Shown piece by piece: positions 11,571-22,949 of a DNA stretch of 64,000 bases. The stretch is from the NCBI GenBank assembly GCA_022376515.1, contig WTXI01000004.1, positions 620,001-684,000 of the forward strand, in the 5' to 3' direction. The stretch comes from Lactifluus volemus. Lineage: Eukaryota; Basidiomycota; Agaricomycetes; Russulales; Russulaceae. Position numbers and translations under genes: made by a program. Position 1 is the stretch's first letter. Every line of letters starts with the position of its first letter. The notes below the pieces were generated by a model. It had not been told where the DNA came from. It made no database searches and worked only from the letters and a program-made list of their open reading frames with translations.

Positions 11571-12211
11571 CGTGTGGACGCTGCAGCAATGGATCTAATT
11601 GGTGGATCGAGGTACGTCCTGACACAACTACCCATATCTTAATCGTGCTCAAGCTGTTGCCAGTGTGTGTCGGCTACGATATGACAAGTGTCGTCCCGAG
11701 TGAGAAGTAGTAGGGTGATGAGAAGGCGGAAGGAATTGATAGAGGGAGTCTCGAGACTAAATGCTGTACTGAGCTTCTGGAGAACACTTTCGACGAAATC
11801 ACTGAGATGAGACTTAGATCATGAGAGAAGAACTGAGAAAAGATGGGACCCTTAATGACGCTAATTAGAGGAGGCAAAGTCTAAGAGTTTATATACAGGT
11901 AAGGTCATTAGAGAGTAGCTATCAGGAATGAAGTGCCCAGCGTCATCGCACTCGACATTACTACTACCGGTCTCTGGTCGCACTTGCCCCAGCCGGCTTC
12001 TATCAGGGAAGGGGGTCGACAATAAACAACGAGGCCTACATGGTCACTAGGAACGAGAATATTTATTGCATTAGCATGTAGGCAATTCTTACTTGAAAAG
12101 GTCATCGACTGACCATTTGAAGCCGTCCAAACAAGGCCAAAGAAACGCGTCGCGCCACGACGGAGGTATAAGAGGTGAATTGGGTGAATCCCTTCTTTTC
12201 TTTTCACCGTC
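11571..12211. other. A4 3' flank and peroxiredoxin promoter
   Basis: No gene. The subfamily-A repeat unit ends near 11930, which is the right edge of the A array. The rest is unique sequence upstream of the peroxiredoxin start, with a weak TATA-like GGTATAAG near 12165. Confidence 0.4.
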
Positions 12212-13087
12212 ATGTCTCCCGCCATCCAAAATCCCGCGCCCGCGTTTACCGTCACTGCTTTCGTCGAGGGTGCCTTCAAAGAGGTCTCGTTGTCTGACTA
12301 TCTCGGAAAATGGTATATATGCGCTTTCCTTTTTCGTGCTTTGTTGTAATCTGACGCGTCGACTTGAAGGGTGATCCTCATGTTTTACCCTCTGTATGTT
12401 TATCTCTACCTTTTCTAGCCAGGTATCTCTCTGATATTTTTACTGTAGTGACTTTACATTTGTCTGCCCAACCGAGATCCTCGCGTTCAATGACGCGCTT
12501 TCTGATTTTGCCCACGCAAACACCGCAGTGCTCGGTACGTCCTGACCTCTTCTTTCCCACGTCTACCAAATGATACTCACTTTGAATTGTAGCCATTTCT
12601 ACCGACTCGGAGTATTCTCACTTTGCATGGGCACAGCAGCCCCGCGCCGAGGGTGGCCTCGGTCCCAACCTCCAAATCCCATTGCTGGCCGACCGTAACA
12701 TGCGCGTAGCACGCGACTACGGATGTCTGATCGAGGACAAGGGGATCACGTTCCGTGCGAGCTACTTGATAGATCCGAATGGTACACTCCGCCAGATCAC
12801 TGTGAACGACTTGCCCGTCGGTCGATCTGTGGATGAGGCACTACGTCTCGTCCAAGCATTCCAATTCACCGTGAGTTGATCTGCATATTTTTTTTGTGGT
12901 AGATAGTACTGAGACCGCGATGCGCTGCGGAAAGGACAAGCACGGTGAAGTGTGCCCGGCAAACTGGAAGGAAGGCGGGAAGACCATTCGGGCGGATCCT
13001 ACTTCAAAACTTGAGTACTTTGCCACGGCTGATGGCGCACAGGAAAACGGCAAGGTGAATGGGACCAAGCGAGCGCGCGTCGAGTGA
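12212..13087 (+). CDS. TSA1: typical 2-Cys peroxiredoxin (Tsa1/Prx1 type)
   Basis: Thiol peroxidase that reduces hydrogen peroxide and organic peroxides using thioredoxin; usually cytosolic. Five exons fit exactly: 12212-12312, 12370-12393, 12449-12534, 12593-12870 and 12935-13087, giving 213 aa. The peroxidatic cysteine is C48 in DFTFVCPTE and the resolving cysteine is C170 in GEVCPANW. The GGLG (91-94) and YF (191-192) motifs, linked in eukaryotic Prx1 proteins to sensitivity to over-oxidation, are both present. About 21 residues follow YF and end with a basic KRAR cluster, longer than usual. Exon 2 is only 24 nt. The gene is single copy here, converges on MAD1 and marks the edge of the conserved block. 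The symbol is by family resemblance to yeast Tsa1. Confidence 0.93.
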
Positions 13088-13400
13088 AAAAAAAACCGGC
13101 AATTTTTTTATTCCGCCGCCCGCGGGAAAAAATTGATGGGATTGGAGGAAATTTAGATAGACGCAAAGACACTCTGCATATAGATTGCGAACTATATACG
13201 CAACCAAGTACTTGTCTATTCTACCATCTTTACCCGTAATAATGCTATTTACTACTATCTCACCTCCCTAGTTGTGAGGGTTTTTTTTTCGGATGCTCAC
13301 GAACGACCGTCAGAATCCATCTTTGTCAAGGAAATGAGAGCGGCAATTGGGCACGGTATGATAAATACATGACTCCTCTCTATAAGTCTTCCATTATCAC

Positions 13401-15930
13401 TCACGTTCTGAGGCTCATCTCTTGCTCACGCTTCCACTTATCATAGCACTCGAGCGTGACGCTGGCCAAGAAGCATGGTATACTCTGCTCAATCTCGACC
13501 CAATTCCGCATCAACTGCGGAAGTTCTTGCGGTCCACCTTCACCCTGCGCGACGAGTTGCATGCGCGCCGCACCCGCACCACCACCACCACCACTCCCAC
13601 CTCCCTTTGGCGCTGGCTGAAACACAAACGCGGCGCCGAGATCGTACTGTGAGGTGACGCGAACCTGTCCGTTATCATAAAACGCGAGTTTGACGCCCAA
13701 AATGGCAGACAGCGCTTCTCGAAATTCGGCCGTCTTGGCGGTGAAGACTTGTCGGAGTCGAAGCATCCTTTTGTCCTTTTGTTTCAGTTCGTCTTCGAGC
13801 TGAGCTTTTTCTTGACGTAACGCTTCCCAGCTCGCGCGGGGTACCAGCGCCGCCGCTGCCGCCGCATTATCACCACCACCACCACCACCACCACTAGCAT
13901 CATCGGTGGAGGAGGAGGAAGAAGAGGGATGATGATGTGAGAGGTCGGTTTCGAGAGTGGCGAGTCGTTCTAGTAGAGCTGCGTTTTCCTCTTTCAATCT
14001 GTCGAGCGCAGCTTGGCGTAAATCTGCCCAATCCTGAGCTGGATTAGCGCGCAGCGAGAGCACGCGTACACCAGGTGGGACGTGTCTCCCCGCGCCGATC
14101 TCGCCGCGGAGGTCAAAGAGGGTCTGTTCGAGCTCTTCGATCCTATCCCTGTCCTTCTCCGACGCTTCTTCTAGTACTAAGGCGAAAAAACGTCATCGTG
14201 GTGAAAAGGGCTTTGCGGGAGAGGATTGAACGACATACCTCGGCGTGCTTCTTGAAGCGCGAGCTTTTCGTCGGCTAGTTCGTCGCGCAGGTCCTGTATG
14301 CCCGGGCCCTGGTCGAGCGCCGGCCGCTTGGCGAGCTCTTGGATTTCGGTTTCGAGGGTGTGTATATGCGCCTTATACTCGCCCACGAGCACCTCGAGGT
14401 CCTTGACATGTTGTTCTGTTGCCTCATCTATTTGTCCTGTGCCATGCGTAGCCTCCTCACTCACGTAACTCGCCTAGCAGATGAGTCGACGGAAATTAAA
14501 AAAGAGACATGACACGATCATCGTGAACGCACGTTGAGCGCCTGCAAGAATCCGACTTCCCGCTCTACAAGTGCAGCGGCGCGCTCGGCTCTCAATGCGC
14601 GGTCTTCTGCGGCTCGACTGGCTTGGAGGTGCGCATCTGCAGTGGCGCGCGCGTCTACCTCACGTGCTAGTGCTTCTGCAAGTTCGGCCTCACGCTGGCG
14701 TAGCGCCGCACGGTCCGAGCCATGTGCTTCGAGAAGATGCGCGTGTTCGAGGCGTAACGTCGATAAATTCTGTGTAATCGAGACGGGGGTCGCACCGGGA
14801 GCCTCGGGAACCGCGTCCCTCACCCTAAACGAAATCCGCGTAAGACCGATGAGTGAATCAGCAAGAAGTATATGTAGGAAAGCTCACAACGCGTCACGCT
14901 CCGCACGCGCTGCTTGTACCTCCGCCTCGAGCCGCACGACGGTATCGCGCAGTTCGTCCGCAACGGCCGCGCGGCGTTCTAGCGCGAGCTTCTCCTCACG
15001 TAACACCTCGATAGTACCGTGGCGCTCACGCAGGGTACTCAGCTCAGCCGTCGCACGCGTATGAGCAGCTTCGAGTTGACGTGTGTGTTCTGCTTGGCGC
15101 GTGAGCTCGCCGCGCAACACGGACCAACTCGCCTCTTCCGATTCACGTCGCGCGATGTCGGCCTGCGTAGCCACCTGAGCATCGAGCAAAGATTGTAGGC
15201 GCAGAACCTCAGCGCCCTGTGATGTAGCTTTTGCATGCGCTTCGCGTAACTCGGCAGAGAGGGAGTCGACCTGACGTTCGTACGCGGTGAGCTCTGCGGC
15301 TTGTGCGGCGAGCCTTTGAGTTGTAGAATGGGAGAGGGAGTCGTGTTTGTCTTGAAGATCGGCATGGTCCTCTCGAAGGGTGTTCAGCGCAGAGCGGAGG
15401 GACCGGATATCTTGGTCTGCTTTGGTCTATTTACAATGCACAACTGTTTTAAATACGAAAGATGATTAATGACGAGGGCTGCCACGCACCTTCTCCTCCT
15501 CGCGCTCCTTCGTGACACGTTCTTTCTCCTCTCTCTCTTCTTGTTCACGATCAGAAAGTAACCGACGGTCGGCTTCGAGGCGCTCAATTATTGCATCACG
15601 CTCTCGGAGATGAGTTTCGAGTTGAATGCGAGTGGTTTCTGCTGCGGCAAGCTTGCGCTCGAGGGCCGCTTGAGACAGGGTCGTGTTCAGCGCTTGTGTG
15701 CGTTGTTGACGTTTTGCGGTCGAGAGGTGTGGATCTGCGGCAACTGAGTTGCAACAATGGCAAGGACGGTATAAAGAAAGGGACGAACCACGCTCGAGCT
15801 CTGCAGCGAGCGAGTCACGTTTTACGGTCGTTGAGGTGGTGGCATTGCTGCTACTCGCATTCCTCAATCTACTCGTTGAAGGTTGAGCTTGAGGCCTATT
15901 AGACAAGGTGAACTTTCTTGTGCTGCTCAT
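13401..15930 (-). CDS. MAD1: spindle assembly checkpoint protein Mad1
   Basis: Mad1 sits at unattached kinetochores and nuclear pores and recruits Mad2 to delay anaphase. Six exons on the minus strand fit exactly (15930-15789, 15734-15490, 15426-14888, 14824-14533, 14473-14239, 14176-13401), giving 742 aa. Most of the protein is coiled coil rich in E, R, A and L. Residues 522-530, RVLSLRANP, match the Mad2-binding motif of Mad1 proteins. An RLK tripeptide at 544-546 lies where Bub1-binding RLK is expected (inference). The C-terminal globular domain is recognised by RLRQVFTAKTAEFREAL and the IPCFLASVTLE segment. Two low-complexity insertions are unusual: a His/Ser run with poly-Gly and poly-Ala between the coil and the C-terminal domain, and a Gly-rich loop within that domain. 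The start is the first ATG before MSSTRKF. The gene is divergent from the DUF262 gene 150 bp away. Confidence 0.93.
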
Positions 15931-15981
15931 CCCCGCCCTTTGAGGACGACGCGTGACGAAGTAGCGAAGCAATTTCAGGTG

Positions 15982-16012
15982 TGTGACATTTGCGCACGTG
16001 TCAAATGTCACA
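15982..16012. promoter_or_regulatory. perfect inverted repeat in divergent MAD1/DUF262 promoter
   Basis: Two perfect 11-bp arms, TGTGACATTTG at 15982-15992 and CAAATGTCACA at 16002-16012, flank a 9-nt centre that holds the E-box CACGTG (15995-16000). The repeat sits inside the only 150 bp between the two divergent start codons. It could bind a dimeric bHLH-type factor or form a hairpin in a 5' UTR; both are inference. Confidence 0.55.
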
Positions 16013-16080
16013 TTTACGCTACGCAGCGCGGGTCACAAGTCCGAGTCAGCAACCAAGCCTTTTATCGAAACAAACAACAT

Positions 16081-18353
16081 ATGGCCTCAGCTTCGGACTA
16101 CTCTTCAGATTCAGAAACTGACACTCCGATCGCAAAGAAGAAAAGGACGACTGGCGCAAAGGCGGATGGTGACGACTTTTCTTTTAAGAATGTGCTTAGA
16201 CCACCACGGTCAACGACATACACCGCGCAGGCGCTTTACGGTAATAACGATCTCTTATGTCATTTTCACTCTTCTTCATAAGCTGACATCGCGGTTAGAC
16301 CAAATAATCGAAGGCGTAATCGACTTGGATCCTCACTACCAACGCGGTATTTTTTATCTTCCTACTTGTCTCCCACTTGCTAACCACTTCGACGATAGAT
16401 GTCGTCTGGTCAGAAATCAAACAAATTGGGCTCATCGACTCCGTATTTCGCAATTTTTACATCCCACCCATCATCTTCGGTAGCCCTTTCACAAACATCA
16501 CTTTGCTATTTCCACTCATTGTGCCTTTGTAGCGGTATCTCAGTCGCCAGATGGCACCGAAAGGCGAGTTTGCATTGACGGGAAGCAGCGCCTGACTTCA
16601 ATACAAAAGTATGCCCTCTTATCTGGCTATTGACTCTGGTCTTTTCCCATTAATACTCAACTCTATCTAGGTTCATGGATGGTTTGGTGGGTTTTTCCTT
16701 CGACCCTCTACCGCATCACGTGACAATGATAATGTCACCTGTAGATTTACCGTACGTCTCTCTCAAGTGGCCGATTGTGCTCCGGTTTCTAATGATTTCC
16801 TGCGGTGATGCATGTAGACAAAGATGAGTGAGTAAAGTCACCTCGTGACATGGACGTCAACTAACATGTAACAGGGACAACAAGAAAAAATACTGGTACA
16901 AGCAGAAACAGGGAAAACCCGGAAAGCAACTACCGCCAAAGTACAAACGGATGTTTGCCAACAAGCAAATTGTCTGTATTGAGTACATGGAAATCTCAGA
17001 AGATGACGAGCGGGAGATCTTTCGAGTGCGCCGTATCCTCAGCCGACTTGTCGTTCCGCCATACTCACGTCATTTATTCCTAGCGTGTACAACTTGGCAT
17101 GGCACTCAACTATGCTGAGAAAATGAAGGCAGAGGCTCCGACGCCACGGCAAGCACTCATTCATGAACTCGTTGCTGAGTTTGGGACGTCCCTCCGCTCC
17201 CTCGGCTTTAATGATCGACGTGACGCTGGCTTCCGCTGGGTCGCCCAATCGCTTCAGACGATTCTTGACCCTCGCCCAATCCTGAAGCGCAGCACCAGCA
17301 CTACCGCACAGCAGACTACGTGGCTGAGGGACACCGCTCCACTCGACCCAATATGGAAGAGTCGCGTACAACACACGTACAAGCTACTTCTCGATACGCT
17401 TTCAGTATATCCAGAGTGCCTGAAAGTGACTCGCGGCCCTGCGACTATAGCGCCGATAGACCTCGTCATGATGGTGTTACTCGTATTCGAGTTTCAGGAC
17501 AAATTGTCAAGAAGTCAGCTAGCAGATGCGTTGCGAGCTCTACGGATGTCGGCACGCAAAGAAACAAAAGATTTGATGTGGAAGTCAGAACACATGGGTT
17601 ACTATCTCGTGTTCTTGGACCGTCTGGAAAGGTTAGGGGAGGGTGCTCTAGGATCAAATGCCTCGAGGGATGATCAGGTCCCGATGGATGTAGACCCACC
17701 TGCGAAGCGGCAGAGAACGGACGGTGCGTGCCTATTAACCTTGAACGTGAATCACGATAGTTACACCCCGGATAGATTATCCACCCACGACCTCGGCACC
17801 ATCTCACTCCTCGACACCAGCGCGAGCGGCGGGAAGCACCCCACAGCGGACATCGACTAGATCATCCCAATCACAGGCGCCGCAACATACTACGCCACGA
17901 TCGCCAGTGGTAATCGCCCCACCATCCTCCTCCTCCGCATCTACTTCAGCATCTGTGCCTCCTCCTGCCGCACATATACCCACATCACCCCAGTCCGGTT
18001 TCGGTGGGCCCTCACCCACTTCGGCATTACACCCGTCGAATCAATTGGCGGGATTGGACTCGATGTTCAATGCGCTTGCTGCTCAAGCACCTGCAAGGAT
18101 TGACCGTCTCGCTGCGATCCGTGCCGCCAAGGCTGTCATACAGAGTGGACAACAACAACAACAGCAACCGCAAGCTGTCGGGTCACATTCCCTGCCGGCT
18201 CGGCCAGTGTCAGTGCAGGTTCCCCGGCAGACTGTGAGTATGACCGCGGACCGGATGGCGGTGGCTATGAGTAGTATTGGCACTGGTAGCTCTGGCGGCG
18301 GAGGGGGTGCTAACAATAGCGGTAGTGGCGGAGGTGGTGCAGGAGGAAAGTAG
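16081..18353 (+). CDS. DUF262 (GmrSD N-terminal-like) domain protein, intact
   Basis: DUF262 is the ParB/sulfiredoxin-like domain found at the N-terminus of bacterial GmrSD enzymes; the role of fungal members is not established. Ten exons fit exactly (16081-16240, 16299-16346, 16399-16479, 16533-16608, 16671-16686, 16745-16751, 16818-16827, 16875-17025, 17084-17723, 17821-18353), giving 573 aa. Motifs in order: acidic/basic N-terminus, DPHYQRDVVW (64-73), LIDSVFRNFYIPPIIF (81-96), the signature IDGKQR (111-116) and FRRVQLGMAL (182-191). A helical region follows, then an NLS-like KRQR, a Pro/Ser/Gln-rich tail and a final Gly-rich run. Exons 5-7 are only 16, 7 and 10 nt, but phase and protein motifs demand them. 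The last intron acceptor was chosen by frame. This is the only intact copy among ten or so DUF262 sequences here. Confidence 0.85.
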
Positions 18354-18714
18354 CAGTTGACTGCTCTGTGATAGATGATTCTAGGGTATAGAAGAACTTG
18401 AGCGGAGCAAACAGGGAAGAGAACTGCTACGGCTTATGTTATGATTGAACGTCTATCCATACGTGTTTTCCTTGTTGCCCGCCTGAGCACGCAGTGAACA
18501 CATGAAACGTTGCAATTCTCTACTTCTGAATAATGTAGAAAATTGGATCGAGGAAATGCCCCATCCACGCTTGGATATGGCCTTACGCCGCCGCTGCACG
18601 ACTGCACGTTGACCAAATACAAATAACACGAGGCCACAATGAGGTCACTGGCAATGTACTTCAGTCTTCAACTTCGTCTCTGCTAGTTCCCCCAAGCCCC
18701 TATCGAGTCCCGAC
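18354..18714 (+). other. shared spacer between DUF262 and F-box B1
   Basis: No gene. This DUF262 3' flank, including a conserved stretch around TTGTTGCCCGCCTGAG, recurs before B2, B5, B6, B8 and B9. It ties DUF262 and subfamily-B F-box genes into one duplicated unit. Confidence 0.55.
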
Positions 18715-20264
18715 ATGTACAAATCTTCAGTTAAGACCGCTCTTGCACGCATAGAGAACAAGCTCCGCCGAGGCGCACGAAGTGGTGAGTCCCGAAAGCT
18801 CTATGCTCGCATTTCGTGCACCAAATTGTGAACCAGTAAAACACATCATCAAGAAACCACTGCAAGTGGCACATTCGCCTATCTTTATCCTCAATGATGA
18901 CGTCCTTCTCCACATACTCTACATCCACCGACTTCATATGGAACCTCAACACGACTCGGAAGTTGAAGATGACTGGCACGGAATCAAATATCGATCGGGG
19001 GACTCCCTCTGGCAACGTTGGTGGTACAAACTGGCACATGTTTCCCGACGGTGGCGGCATGTCATTCTTGCGGCACCATCTCTACTCGATCTTCACCTTG
19101 TCTGCACCCATGGGGTGCCTGTAGCAGATATGCTGGCACATTCCCCACCTCTTCCACTCACCATCTCCTACTGGCTCAGCAGTCACACGATATCGAGAAA
19201 GAAAGTTGAAAATGTTGCATTCCTATCACTCTCTCATCGTGACCGTGTGCATCGTATCACCCTACACGCAGAAAGTCGGCAGCTGGAGAAGTTCGTGGCT
19301 ATGGATGGGGAATTCCCAATTCTGCAATACCTGAATATCAATTCTTCGGACCCATCAGGAGTGACACTTCCCGGAGATTTAGAGGACCCAATCTATCCCA
19401 CGTCGAACTCATGCGCGTTGCGCTTCCAATACAATGTCCCTTACTCACAACTACCGGCATTGTCTCTCTCCAGCTACGAGATATCCCCAGTTCTGCGTAC
19501 TTCCCTCCAAGCTATATACTCACATCGCTTTCACTCATGCCCGGCTCAAGGTTCTGTTGATTAGGTTCGAAGGCCCTGGTCCCATCCACAACGTACGAGA
19601 TACTGCAACCATCTCCCATGTGACCCTTCCTAACCTTCGCAAGTTCGAATTTCGGGGTGTCTGTGTTTATCTGGAAGCCCTCTGTGCTCGGATGACCGCC
19701 CCTGTCCTCAGCGAGTTGCATGTCAACTTTATGAAGCACCATACGTTCACTGTTCGACACCTTGTATCATTCGTGCAGACATCAGAAAGTTCCAGATTTC
19801 AGGCTATCAGGCTCATCAGCAACCAGTATGTTATTAATCTAAGGGGGGACCCGCCACCAATTGGCTTCGAGTTGGGCCCCTTCAGCATCCATATCCGCCT
19901 CGACTGGCGAACACCGTCTACAGTACAGGTATTCGATGCACTTTTCCCAGTACTCTCTGTAGTGGAGCAAGCCACCCTAACTGTGAGCAAGCCGAACGAC
20001 GACTCGGACATCGACCGTACACAGTGGCGTGGACTTCTCAGGCCACTTAGCAATGTGAAAGTGCTTCGCGTGTTAACCAATGCCAGCGGTTACGGTTTAG
20101 GCCATTCTCTACTTACAGAGGATGGAGAACAGTTTCTGGAGATGTTGCCTAATTTGGAGGAGCTCCACTATTCTGGAGACGGTGACGAAGATGTGTTTAT
20201 GCCATTCACCAATGAACGAGAAGCCCTGGGCCGCCCTGTGCGGCTGAAACTGCGGAGTCGGTGA
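18715..20264 (+). pseudogene. F-box pseudogene, subfamily B copy 1 (B1)
   Basis: Exon 1 (18715-18784) and the conserved 52-nt intron (18785-18836) are intact. Exon 2 starts with VKHIIKK and carries a full F-box (LNDDVLLHILYIHRL, WWYKLAHVSRRWR). A one-base deletion near 19380 (LPGDLEDP instead of an L-FGAPNL-type segment) and another near 19545 shift the frame. The last part, to the stop at 20264, is again a normal family tail (LPNLEELHYSG, GRPVRLKL). A truncated F-box protein of about 200 residues could still be made. Confidence 0.75.
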
Positions 20265-20479
20265 TTTTAGCGGGGAACGTAGCATCACACCCACCGGGCG
20301 TTGTGAACATGGTATGTCCATTTACTGTAACTCTTTACCTGGCGCTTTACTACATTCATAGCCACGTCAGTTATTGCCCTCACGGCCACCAGAAATGCCC
20401 CGGGGATCGTGACAACAAGGAAGGCCAACAAGTCGCCACATGGGCATAAGCTACCCCTACATCTACATTTTCATGACGT
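20265..20479 (+). other. F-box 3' spacer of B1
   Basis: No gene. This 3' block, with the conserved GTGACAACAAGGAAGGCC, follows most subfamily-B genes. It stops abruptly near 20478, where DUF262 tail sequence begins. Confidence 0.5.
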
Positions 20480-20656
20480 GCTGGGTCATATTCGCTGCCG
20501 GCTCGGCCGGTGTCCGTGCAGGTTCCCCGGTAGACGGTGAGTATGAGCGCGGACTGGATGGCGGCACCTATGAGTAGTATTGGCGGTGGTAGCTCTGGGG
20601 GCGGAGGGGGTACTAACAATAGCGGTAGTGGCGGAGGCGGTGCAAGTGGAAAGTAG
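20480..20656 (+). pseudogene. DUF262 tail fragment
   Basis: This matches only the last part of exon 10 of the intact DUF262 gene, including the Gly-rich coding run (SGGGGG-type) and the stop. Everything upstream is missing. It is joined directly to F-box 3' spacer, so it marks a recombination junction. Confidence 0.65.
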
Positions 20657-20805
20657 TAGTTGACTGTTCTGTGATAGATGGTTCTAGGGTATAGAAGAAC
20701 TTGAGCGGAGCAAACAGGAAGAGGACTGTCATGACTTGTGTTATGATCGAGCATCTATACATGCTTGTTTTCCTTGTTGCCCGCCTGAGTAAACAGTATC
20801 TAAAG

Positions 20806-21121
20806 CAGTGATGTGCCAGCCAGTGACTGGTGACTAGTCGTAACAGTCAGGAAAGTCGTCTGACCATGGGGGTCAGCGACTGCAAACAACCGTGACTCTA
20901 CCTAAGTCGGGGCAGCAGCGGCGGCGCTTAGGATTGAAGTTATCGATTCGACGATAAACTCTGATAAGATCAGATAAGTGATCGATAAGCAGTTTTTGGC
21001 ATTACCACGTGATGAGAAAAGTCATCATCACGGTCGTTTCACCGCCACTGAACTGGCCACTGACTAGTTGACATGGGCATGACCTGACCTTCGACTTTCA
21101 GTCAGCGACTGTCCAACACTG
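20806..21121. mobile_element. hAT-type MITE, 316 bp, with 8-bp target duplication
   Basis: The repeated spacer is interrupted here. The flanks are ATCTAAAG at 20798-20805 and ATCTGAAG at 21122-21129, an 8-bp target duplication with one mismatch. The ends are CAGTGATG and, in reverse complement, CAGTGTTG, an imperfect inverted repeat with a later TGACTG match on both ends. Other copies of the same spacer (for example near 26775 and 56262) show the uninterrupted site. There is no coding sequence; 8-bp duplication and CAGTG ends fit a non-autonomous hAT element. Confidence 0.65.
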
Positions 21122-21364
21122 ATCTGAAGATTGTGAACACATGAAACGTTGCAATTCTCGAATCGACAAGTGTTTATTTCTCGATAATGATATTTTCTTT
21201 TTGATGTTCAATGCCCCATCCACGCTTGGATATGGCCTTACGCCGCCACTGTACGACTGCACGTTGGCCAAACACAAATAACACGAGGCCGCAATGAGGA
21301 CAATGCACTTCAGCCTTCAACTTCATCTTTGCTTGTATCCCCCACGCCCCTATCGAGTCCCGAC

Positions 21365-22949
21365 ATGTCCAAATCTTCAGTCAACACTGCTTTTGCACGC
21401 ATAGAGAACAAGCTCCGCCGAGGCGCACGATGTGGTGAGTCCCGAAAGCTCTATGCTCGCATTTCGTGCACCAAATCGTGAACCAGTAAAACACATCATC
21501 AAGAAACCACTGCAAGTGGCACATTCGCCTATCTTTATCCTCAATGACGACGTCCTTCTCCACATATTCTATATCCACCGACTTCATATTCCACGCATGT
21601 ATGTACACGGATATCCGTGTTGGAAGGAAGAACGTTGGTGGTACAAACTGGTGCATGTTTCCCGACGGTGGCGGCGTGTCATCTTTGCGGCATCATCTCT
21701 ACTCGATCTTCACCTTGTCTGCACCCGTGGGGTGCCTGTCGCAGACATGCTGGCACATTCCCCACCTCTTCCACTCGCTATCTTCTACTACTGTATCAGC
21801 GGTCACACGACATTGGGAAAAAAAGATGAAGAGGGTGCATTCCTAGCACTGTCTTACAAAGATCGTGTGCGTCGGATCACCCTATACATGGAAGCCCAGG
21901 ACCTGAAGAAGTTATTCATGGCCATGGTCTGGCAGGAATTCCCAATTCTGGAGTGCCTGACTATCGACTCTTCGTTCCTAGATGTGACACTTCCCTACAG
22001 ATTTGGAGCACCCAATTTATACCACGGCAATCTCACACGCGTTGAGCTTTCAGTACCATGTCCCTTACTTACAGCTACCGGCCTCGTCTCTCTCCAGCTA
22101 CGAGATATCCCGAGATCTGGGTTCTTCCCTCCAAGCTATATACTCGCATCGCTTTCACAAATGCCACAGTTGAAAACTCTGTGCATTACGTTCGAACATG
22201 CCGTTCCCATCCATGACGTTCAAGATACTGCACCCACCTCCCACGCGACACTTCCTAACCTTCGCGAGTTTGAATTTGGGGGTGTCACAGCTTATGTGGA
22301 AGCCCTTTGTGCTCGGATGACCGCCCCTGTCCTCGACGTCTTCAGTGTTGATTTTTTCAAACAACTTACGTCCCCTATTCCATGCCTTTTATCATTCATG
22401 CAGACATCAGGAAATCTCCAATTTAATGCTCTCGAACTCGTCTGCGGCATGGGTTTCGTCAGACTAAAGGTCTCGCAAGGTAGACCCCGGAAGTACCACT
22501 TGAACTTGGGGATCTCGTGCATACACCTCGACTCACCAATATCGTCTGCAATAAGGTTACTCGATGCATTTTCCCCGGTTCTCTCAGTAGTGAAGAACGT
22601 CACCCTAATTATGAATGGCTATGGACTGTTACCGTGGCATGCCAATGTCGACCGCACACAATGGCGTGGACTCCTCAGGACATTCGGCAATGTGAAGAAG
22701 CTTCGAGTGTCAACAGAACAATTCAGGGGTCAGGGCCTGGCCCATTCTCTACGTACAGAGGATGGAGATCTGCCTCTGGAGCTGTTACCAAATTTGGAGG
22801 AGGTCAGTTATTCTGCCAGTGGAAGCGATGATAGAAATGCGTTTACGCCATTCATGGATGAACGAGATGCCCTGGGCCGTCCTGTGCGCCTGAAACTGTG
22901 GTTTTGGTCAGGGGATGTAGCATCCGAGTCACACGCACCGGTATTTTGA
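21365..22949 (+). CDS. F-box protein, subfamily B copy 2 (B2)
   Basis: Exon 1 is 21365-21434, the intron 21435-21486 (52 nt) and exon 2 21487-22949, giving 510 aa. Exon 1 encodes a basic leader (MSKSSVNTAFARIENKLRR) shared by the subfamily. The F-box follows with LNDDVLLHIFYIHRL and WWYKLVHVSRRWRR. The C-terminal leucine-rich part keeps the landmarks LPNLREFEF, SPVLSVVKNVTL and LPNLEEVSYS. The end is extended by about 15 residues (to HAPVF) because the bases that give the usual stop after the RLKL tail are missing. An ATG inside the intron (near 21450) stays in frame with exon 2, so an unspliced or alternative transcript could make a protein with a different N-terminus. Confidence 0.82.

Noticed and set aside
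14534..15064. Long plus-strand frame opposite MAD1, rich in Ala/Ser/Arg
   Set aside because: It is antisense of the coiled-coil coding region. MAD1 exons fit exactly and match a known family, so this is a shadow.
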